From NCBI GenBank assembly GCA_016209245.1, contig JACQWN010000170.1:1-9356 (forward strand): DNA of 9,356 bases, given 5' to 3'. Under the pieces are notes generated by a model. The model searched no databases. It was not told the DNA's origin and saw nothing but the letters and a program-made list of their open reading frames with translations. Source of the stretch: Bacteroidia bacterium (GTDB lineage Bacteria; Bacteroidota; Bacteroidia; Bacteroidales; BM523). The position numbers and the translations under genes were made by a program. Below are positions 4,880 to 9,356 of this stretch, piece after piece. How positions within the stretch are numbered: position 1 is the stretch's first letter; each line of letters starts with the position of its first letter.

Positions 4880-7064
4880 TTTCTTTTCTTTTTAATTGAT
4901 TTTGTAATGCTTTTCCTTTTTCGGTAAGGCGGTATTTTTGATTTACGCTTTTAGGTTTATCAGGAATTGTCATTTCAATTAAATCGTCTGCTAATACGGG
5001 ATTTAAATAACTTTCCCTGAAATGTGGCGTATGTTTAATATCCATTAGGTTCTGCAATTCAGGACGACTCAATTCCCCTGAAAATACCATGATTAATTTT
5101 TTCACATGGTCGGTAACATGGTCGGTAACATGGTCGGTAACTTGGTCGGTAACTTGGGGGGTAACTTGCGTGGTATCATGGTCGGTAACCGGTGTTTTAT
5201 CTATAGTGTTTCTTAATGCTAATCCTTTAACAGACAGGCGATAGCGTTGATTTGGACTGGTTGGATTATCAGGGTCGGTCATTTCAATATATCCAGAGTC
5301 TAAAGCAGGTAAAATATAGTTAAGCCGAAAATAATCATCATGCTTTAGTTGCAAAACATCCTGAATATCAATCCTCTTCATTTCATTATGAAGCACTAAA
5401 ACAATCCTGCGAACTTCCCCACTAACTTCCCCACTAACTTCCCCACTGACTTTCTCACTGACTTCCCCGGTATCTTGCGGGGTAACTTGCAGTTTTCGCG
5501 GTAAAAATCCTGTTAATAATTTTTGTTGTAATTCTTTACCTATTGACGTAAGATGATATTTTTGATTTGGGCTTTTTGGGGTCTCGGGAATGTCCATACC
5601 TATCCATTTCTTATCCAGTGCAGGTCTTAAATAATCATATAGGAATGTAGGTCTGTGTTTTAATTGCAACTTTTCCATCAAATCTGTCAAGGATATTGGT
5701 AAGGATTCCATCACAAGAATAAGTCTTTTACCTTGTTCGGTAACTTGTTCGGTAACTTGTTCGGTAGCTTGTTCGGTAGCTTGTTCGGTAGCTTGTCCGG
5801 TAGCTTGTCCGGTAGCTTGTCCGGTAGCTTGTCCGGTAGCTTGCGGGGTTACTTCTGCCTTTCTCCAAAGTATGGTTGTAAACGATTCTTCCTGGACAAG
5901 TTCCGGTTCTTTTAGTCCGGCATTCAAACAAGCCTTAATCATATCCGGAATACCGGTACCCATTCGTTCGATATATCCTGCCAGATAAAGAGGTTCTGCA
6001 ATAAACGGGTTTGCCGGAAAGGAGCCGTGAGGTTTTTTCAGTTTGGGTATTGTAAGGTGATATGGCAACTGTCCCGGATTCCATATTTCAACCCTGTTAC
6101 GAAACAGCATTACTTGTACCGAGCCATTACTTGTATAGTCCCGATGAGCTACGGCATTTACAATAGCTTCAGTAACAGCGGTACGGGGTATTTCGTAATG
6201 CACCGGCACATCTATAGATTGGCTGCGGTCGCCAACATAAAGATCAATGCGTGAGAGTACAAAATCCACTACCTGATCCACCAGTTGGAACACATCGCCT
6301 TTGTACACATGGTAGGAAGGAATGGGTTTAATGATTTCATTCCCATGGAACATGGCACATCTTACCTCAGAAGTGATAAAAAAACGCTGGGGTTGTTTGC
6401 CAAATAGCAATACGGCAGCATTGGCAAGCTTACCGTTTTTAATGAGGTTGAGGTGGGTCAGTATTTCTTCAGGCGGAGTTTCGGGCTGGAGCGGAAATCC
6501 TCTTTTGCTGCGGGCAGTTTTGACAAACCATTGCACGCGTTCAGGGTCAATATCATCAATAGATGCCTCTTTACATACAGTAGCATCAAAAGGACCGGAA
6601 CGGATGAGTTCTTTTTCTTCGAGCAGGTTGACAAGTGCCGCATATACAGAGGTTTTCAATTCATTAGCATCGCCGAATTTTTTCCGGACCACCGTATCTT
6701 CGGATTTTTTTATTAATTGTCGTTCTTTGGGATGTCGTTCTTCATCATTATGATTACTGATAAAAATCAACCTGGTTTTATATTCAGTACTTGCCAGTTC
6801 AAATTCCTTTTCAGTAGGCGAAATACCGTCCTTGTTTTCATATCCGTAATCTTTTCCGAAAATTCCAATGTAGATATCCGAATGTTTTACCTGTTCCATG
6901 TAAGCATCGGAAGCGCTTATATCAATTGCAGGAAGTTTTTCAAAAATAAACGACTCGAAAAAACGTCCCAAAAGAGCATCCGTTGTCAGATATTCATATA
7001 ACATCTGCCTTTCTTCAGCAAATTCAGATTGTACGCTGCTTATAAATATTCTCAGTTTATTCAT
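4872..7064 (-). CDS. DUF4062 - GHKL (HATPase_c_4) - triple winged-helix protein with tetrapeptide-repeat linkers
   Basis: A 730-residue multidomain protein. Residues 2-110 are a DUF4062 domain, opening KLRIFISSVQSEFAEER with HSDIYIGIFG at 62-71; the fold is thought to be TIR/nucleoside-transferase-like. Residues ~170-400 match the RecG-like HATPase_c_4 family: TEAIVNAVAHRDY (298-310, N box), EIWNPGQLP (326-334, G1-like) and MGTGIPDM (368-375, G2-like). The usual N-terminal AlbA_2 DNA-binding domain is absent, apparently replaced by DUF4062. The C-terminal half holds three homologous winged-helix modules (~445-518, 551-620, 654-725) sharing LKH...F...Y..PAL and P..P.S.NQ.Y.L...G, like Fic-type C-terminal domains. 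A tetrapeptide-repeat linker precedes each. I chose ATG 7064 over TTG 7079 because DUF4062 proteins normally begin just before KLRIF. It lies between two diaphorase genes and overlaps the second by 8 nt. An ATP-dependent regulator or defence sensor is plausible inference. Confidence 0.85.
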   Translation of the reverse strand: MNKLRIFISSVQSEFAEERQMLYEYLTTDALLGRFFESFIFEKLPAIDISASDAYMEQVKHSDIYIGIFGKDYGYENKDGISPTEKEFELASTEYKTRLIFISNHNDEERHPKERQLIKKSEDTVVRKKFGDANELKTSVYAALVNLLEEKELIRSGPFDATVCKEASIDDIDPERVQWFVKTARSKRGFPLQPETPPEEILTHLNLIKNGKLANAAVLLFGKQPQRFFITSEVRCAMFHGNEIIKPIPSYHVYKGDVFQLVDQVVDFVLSRIDLYVGDRSQSIDVPVHYEIPRTAVTEAIVNAVAHRDYTSNGSVQVMLFRNRVEIWNPGQLPYHLTIPKLKKPHGSFPANPFIAEPLYLAGYIERMGTGIPDMIKACLNAGLKEPELVQEESFTTILWRKAEVTPQATGQATGQATGQATGQATEQATEQATEQVTEQVTEQGKRLILVMESLPISLTDLMEKLQLKHRPTFLYDYLRPALDKKWIGMDIPETPKSPNQKYHLTSIGKELQQKLLTGFLPRKLQVTPQDTGEVSEKVSGEVSGEVSGEVRRIVLVLHNEMKRIDIQDVLQLKHDDYFRLNYILPALDSGYIEMTDPDNPTSPNQRYRLSVKGLALRNTIDKTPVTDHDTTQVTPQVTDQVTDHVTDHVTDHVKKLIMVFSGELSRPELQNLMDIKHTPHFRESYLNPVLADDLIEMTIPDKPKSVNQKYRLTEKGKALQNQLKRKENE
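5106..5189 (-). repeat. 12-bp tandem repeat tract 3, coding VTDH-type tetrapeptides
   Basis: Seven in-frame 12-bp units before the third winged-helix module (residues 626-653). In protein order they read VTDH, DTTQ, VTPQ, VTDQ and three VTDH. The last three units are identical at DNA level (ATGGTCGGTAAC on the plus strand), and the units nearest the upstream domain are the most diverged, as expected if one end has expanded by slippage. Confidence 0.9.
5415..5486 (-). repeat. 12-bp tandem repeat tract 2, coding VSGE-type tetrapeptides
   Basis: Six in-frame 12-bp units before the second winged-helix module (residues 527-550). In protein order they read VTPQ, DTGE, VSEK and three VSGE. The three VSGE units are identical in DNA (AACTTCCCCACT on the plus strand, starting in the phase at 5412). 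The tract starts with the same VTPQ as tract 1 and then diverges in its own direction. Confidence 0.9.
5733..5852 (-). repeat. 12-bp tandem repeat tract 1, coding ATGQ/ATEQ/VTEQ tetrapeptides
   Basis: Ten in-frame 12-bp units between the GHKL domain and the first winged-helix module (residues 405-444). In protein order they read VTPQ, four ATGQ, three ATEQ and two VTEQ. On the plus strand these are two TTGTTCGGTAAC, three TTGTTCGGTAGC, four TTGTCCGGTAGC and one diverged unit. Blocks of identical neighbours, changing by single bases, indicate recent stepwise duplication. Gain or loss of a unit keeps the frame and only changes linker length. Confidence 0.95.
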
Positions 7065-7200
7065 AGATGAGTTCTGCAAAAATACTTAAAGTCACATTTC
7101 TAGCACACTTTTGTTTTATCCGGTTTTGTTTTAATTTCAAAATCTTTATTAATAATACATTTGCAATTCTGTCGAAGCGCTTGTCTGCTGCTTCAACCAT
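7057..7200 (-). CDS. Small unassigned ORF upstream of the DUF4062 gene
   Basis: A 47-codon ORF starting at ATG 7200 and ending TAA at 7057-7059, so that it overlaps the DUF4062 start by 8 nt (ATGAATAA). The peptide (MVEAADKRFDRIANVLLIK, then a Lys/Arg-rich helix, ending AELIYE) looks amphipathic and helical, and the same frame stays open upstream for nine further codons without a good start. I do not recognise it. It may be a leader peptide that couples translation to the DUF4062 gene, a remnant of an older gene, or chance. It occupies much of the gap 7065-7281, where I see nothing else firm. A weak -7-like TATTTTTG lies at 7077-7084 on the minus strand, too close to the start to be convincing. 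Confidence 0.3.
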   Translation of the reverse strand: MVEAADKRFDRIANVLLIKILKLKQNRIKQKCARNVTLSIFAELIYE

Positions 7201-7281
7201 ATTGTTTTCGTGTTCATCCTTAAAAATTTATCATTTATTGTTAAGTGTTATATGTTCCGATGATATAAATCATTTATACAA

Positions 7282-9198
7282 TTATATCCTAATTAACATT
7301 CTTTTTTCTTCAGGAACAGGAGCGGGAACCGGTTCGCCGGAAATCTTCTTCACCGCGCTAAAGCGAGTGGGGCAGACTTCAAGGCAAGTTTTACACTTTG
7401 TGCATTTCTCCTGAACAATTATATGAATTTTATTTTTGCCTCCGTCTATCGCGTTGGCAGGGCATTTTTTAAGGCAAATCATGCAGGCATTGCACTTATT
7501 TGGATCAATATAGTATGAGATAAGCGCCTTGCAGGACAAAGCCGGGCACCGCTTCTCCTTAATATGTGCCTCATACTCGTTTCTGAAGTAGCGTAAAGTG
7601 CTTAAAAATGGGTTGGGAGCCGTCTTGCCCAAAGCACAAAGAGAGGCATCAACGGCGGTCTCGGCAAGCTCCTCCAAAATCTCAATATCGTCTTCTTTTC
7701 CCTTTCCTATGGTGATATTAGTAAGAATCTTATGCATCTGCCTCAGACCTTCACGGCAGGGGACGCATTTACCGCACGATTCATCGGTGAGGAAGTCAAT
7801 GAAGTACCTGGCGACATCAACCATGCAGGTATCTTCATCCATCACAATCATGCCGCCGGACCCCATCATTGAGCCGGCACTGGTGAGTTCATCAAAACCG
7901 ACTTGCAAATCTAACTGTTCATCAGGAATACATCCTCCTGACGGTCCTCCTGTCTGTACAGCTTTGAACTTCTTTCCCCCGGGAATTCCACCGCCTATCT
8001 TATAGATAATATCTTTCAGTGTGATGCCCATGGGTACTTCTACAAGTCCGGTATTGCATATCTTACCGACAAGGGAAAAAATTTTTGTGCCTTTGCTTTG
8101 AGCAGTGCCTATTGAAGTAAAAAATTCCGCACCTTTATTAATAATCAGTGGAACAGTCGCCCATGTCTCCACATTATTTATATTTGTCGGCTTATCCCAA
8201 AGCCCCTTCACAGCAGGATATGGTGGTCTCGGTCTTGGTTCGCCTGCTTTACCTTCGAGCGACATAAGCAGCGCTGTTTCCTCACCGCAAACGAAAGCTC
8301 CGGCTCCACGGTGCACTTTGACAGTAAAATCGAATCCGGAGCCGAGAATATTTGTTCCCAGAAGGCCATAGTCCTCAGCCCGTTTAATAGCAGTACTCAC
8401 GTTCTCCACTGCAAGAGGATATTCCTGACGAACGTAAATATAACCCTCGTGAGAGCCGATGGCATAGGCGCCAATTAGCAATCCCTCAAGCACAGCAAAA
8501 GGATTTCCTTCCATAATTGATCTATCCATATAAGCGCCAGGGTCTCCCTCGTCGCAATTGACGACGACATACTTTGGTTCTCCTTGAGCATTATGGGCAG
8601 CTTCCCATTTTATTCCCGTTGGGAAACCGGCACCTCCGCGACCCCTCAAATTTGATGCTTTTACTTCTTTGATTACCTGTTCCGGCGCCATTCCGAAAAG
8701 CGCTTTTACCAATGCCTGATAGCCGCCGATGGTAACGTAATCTTCTATACTTGTCGGGTCAATCTTTCTGTTGGGCCCGAAAACAAGTCGCTCCTGATAT
8801 TTATAAAAGGGAATATCGGATTCGTGGGTAACTTTTTCGCCTGTGGTTGGGTCAATATAGAGCAGACGATCTACAACCTTCTTCCCCTTTAAGGTCTGTG
8901 ATACAATCTCGGGAACGTCTTCGGAAGTTACCAGGAGATAGCATATTTCTTCAGGATTAATAACTATAATGGGACCTTTCTCGCAAAAGCCGTGACAACC
9001 GGTTCTTCTGAAGTCCACCTCAGTCTTTAATCCTTGTTTTTCTAATTCATCTTCAATAGCGGCAGCAACTTTTTCACTGCCGGTCGCATGACAGGCGGTG
9101 CCGGAACAAAGCGTAATACAACGCTTATTTGTATCCCTTTTTGACAGGATGTCCTTCCTGAACTCTTCTAGTTCTATAGGTGAATGTATTCTTGTCAT
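7282..9198 (-). CDS. HydB/HndC-type NuoF-like NADH-oxidising flavoprotein subunit
   Basis: A 638-residue fused flavoprotein subunit, full length for the HydB/HndC family. Residues 25-105 form a thioredoxin-like [2Fe-2S] domain with Cys31, Cys36, Cys68 and Cys72. The NuoF core follows: RGRGGAGFPTGIKW (185-198) and CDEGDPGAYMDR (215-226) for FMN and NAD(H), and GAFVCGEETAL (300-310). An SLBB segment lies around 375-425. The [4Fe-4S] site is Cys475/478/481 plus Cys521. Two C-terminal [4Fe-4S] ferredoxin motifs are Cys569/572/575/579 and Cys599/602/605/609; an extra Cys551/Cys556 pair sits just before them. It should oxidise NAD(P)H at FMN in the cytoplasm and pass electrons to the NuoG-like subunit. 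This architecture is that of electron-bifurcating or NADP-reducing [FeFe]-hydrogenases and related dehydrogenases, but no catalytic H2 subunit is encoded here. The start matches the family N-terminus; the ATG overlaps the stop of the preceding remnant (ATGA). Confidence 0.95.
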   Translation of the reverse strand: MTRIHSPIELEEFRKDILSKRDTNKRCITLCSGTACHATGSEKVAAAIEDELEKQGLKTEVDFRRTGCHGFCEKGPIIVINPEEICYLLVTSEDVPEIVSQTLKGKKVVDRLLYIDPTTGEKVTHESDIPFYKYQERLVFGPNRKIDPTSIEDYVTIGGYQALVKALFGMAPEQVIKEVKASNLRGRGGAGFPTGIKWEAAHNAQGEPKYVVVNCDEGDPGAYMDRSIMEGNPFAVLEGLLIGAYAIGSHEGYIYVRQEYPLAVENVSTAIKRAEDYGLLGTNILGSGFDFTVKVHRGAGAFVCGEETALLMSLEGKAGEPRPRPPYPAVKGLWDKPTNINNVETWATVPLIINKGAEFFTSIGTAQSKGTKIFSLVGKICNTGLVEVPMGITLKDIIYKIGGGIPGGKKFKAVQTGGPSGGCIPDEQLDLQVGFDELTSAGSMMGSGGMIVMDEDTCMVDVARYFIDFLTDESCGKCVPCREGLRQMHKILTNITIGKGKEDDIEILEELAETAVDASLCALGKTAPNPFLSTLRYFRNEYEAHIKEKRCPALSCKALISYYIDPNKCNACMICLKKCPANAIDGGKNKIHIIVQEKCTKCKTCLEVCPTRFSAVKKISGEPVPAPVPEEKRMLIRI

Positions 9199-9275
9199 AA
9201 ACTTTCTTTAATTTCCATTGCCAGCTTATATGACATCTGGTAAACTTTTAAATCTTCATATCCTTTACTTTGCAT
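9195..9275 (-). pseudogene. Truncated four-helix-bundle (23S rRNA intervening-sequence type) gene remnant
   Basis: An ORF of only 26 codons from ATG 9275, reading MQSKGYEDLKVYQMSYKLAM and a few more residues before TGA at 9195-9197. The Y-x-DLKVYQ-x-x-Y-x-LAMEI pattern is the characteristic N-terminus of the four-helix-bundle/S23 family, whose intact members run to about 115-130 residues. Nearly all of the protein is missing, so this is a remnant left after an insertion and deletion. The stop codon overlaps the ATG of the NuoF-like gene, so ribosomes on the remnant could feed into that gene. Identification rests on about 18 residues. Confidence 0.5.
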
Positions 9276-9305
9276 ACTTTTTCTCTTTTTATTAAATACC
9301 AACTA

Positions 9306-9311
9306 CCTCCT
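9306..9311 (-). promoter_or_regulatory. Isolated strong Shine-Dalgarno-like AGGAGG
   Basis: AGGAGG on the minus strand is the only full consensus ribosome-binding sequence I noticed near a gene start. It lies 30 nt before the remnant's ATG, too far for it. An in-frame TTG three bases after it would extend the remnant by nine residues, but the spacing is short. It may be a relic of the gene arrangement before the remnant arrived. Confidence 0.3.
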
Positions 9312-9318
9312 ACCAACT

Positions 9319-9356
9319 TCATTCATAACTTTTTAAAACGTCTGCTGTATTGGCCG
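9319..9356 (-). CDS. Possible 3' end of the upstream operon gene (partial)
   Basis: One frame entering from the window edge reads ANTADVLKSYE and then TGA at 9319-9321. Such an ending would suit a NuoE/HydC-like subunit, which normally precedes a HydB-type gene, but twelve codons cannot establish that. The other two frames also end within the region (at 9333-9335, and at a TGA near 9324), so the choice is weak. Confidence 0.25.
   Translation of the reverse strand, partial: ANTADVLKSYE

Noticed and set aside
5106..5852. CRISPR-like arrays
   Set aside because: The repeats are contiguous 12-bp coding units with no spacers and keep the reading frame of the protein.
5733..5915. Antisense ORF of low-complexity repeats (GSL-type) opposite tract 1
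   Set aside because: It exists only because the 12-bp repeat is open in several frames; there are no domains, and it lies opposite a well-supported gene.
6322..6753. 143-codon plus-strand ORF opposite the DUF4062 gene
   Set aside because: No recognisable domain, and it lies opposite conserved GHKL and linker-region coding sequence; a shadow frame.
7065..7079. TTG start at 7079 for the DUF4062 protein
   Set aside because: ATG 7064 places the start directly before the conserved KLRIFISS strand and is the more usual codon; the extra five residues have no support.

Overview
The window looks like an AT-rich, anaerobic, Bacteroidota-like chromosome, probably an environmental or fermentative lineage. 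The clues are indirect. Intergenic DNA is very AT-rich, most start codons lack a clear Shine-Dalgarno sequence, and a Bacteroidota-type -7 box (TAnnTTTG) lies upstream of the first gene. The gene set is anaerobic: flavin/Fe-S NADH-oxidising subunits, a thiolase and an SDR reductase. A remnant of a four-helix-bundle (23S rRNA intervening-sequence type) gene is also present. No rRNA, tRNA or CRISPR array was seen, so taxonomy remains an inference.

Left part, plus strand (1-2537): after a possible 3' end of an upstream gene come a FabG/PhaB-like short-chain reductase (271-1044) and an acetyl-CoA acetyltransferase-type thiolase (1347-2537). Together they suit the acetoacetyl-CoA/3-hydroxyacyl level of butyrate-type or PHB-type metabolism. 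The 302 bp between them is occupied by a nested, MITE-like inverted repeat (1062-1308).

Middle (2538-3484): a very low-GC gene for a protein of unknown function with a C-terminal UVR motif (2694-3353). It is bracketed by two elements that can each fold into a three-way junction (2542-2615 and 3353-3443). Its composition differs sharply from its neighbours, which suggests an acquired islet.

Right part, minus strand, read from high to low coordinates: a possible tail of an upstream gene, a truncated four-helix-bundle remnant, a HydB/HndC/NuoF-like NADH-oxidising flavoprotein (9198-7282), a small unassigned ORF, a DUF4062-GHKL ATPase-winged-helix protein (7064-4872), a NuoG/HoxU-like Fe-S protein without a hydrogenase domain (4879-4277), and a class II-like sirtuin (4243-3485). 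The NuoF-like and NuoG-like proteins should form one diaphorase module passing electrons from NAD(P)H to a partner not encoded here.

The most unusual feature is the DUF4062 gene. It sits between two subunit genes that are normally adjacent and overlaps the second by 8 nt. It carries three winged-helix modules, each preceded by its own family of in-frame 12-bp repeats encoding tetrapeptides of the form [V/A]-[T/S]-x-[Q/E/H]. A regulatory or defence role is possible but is inference.
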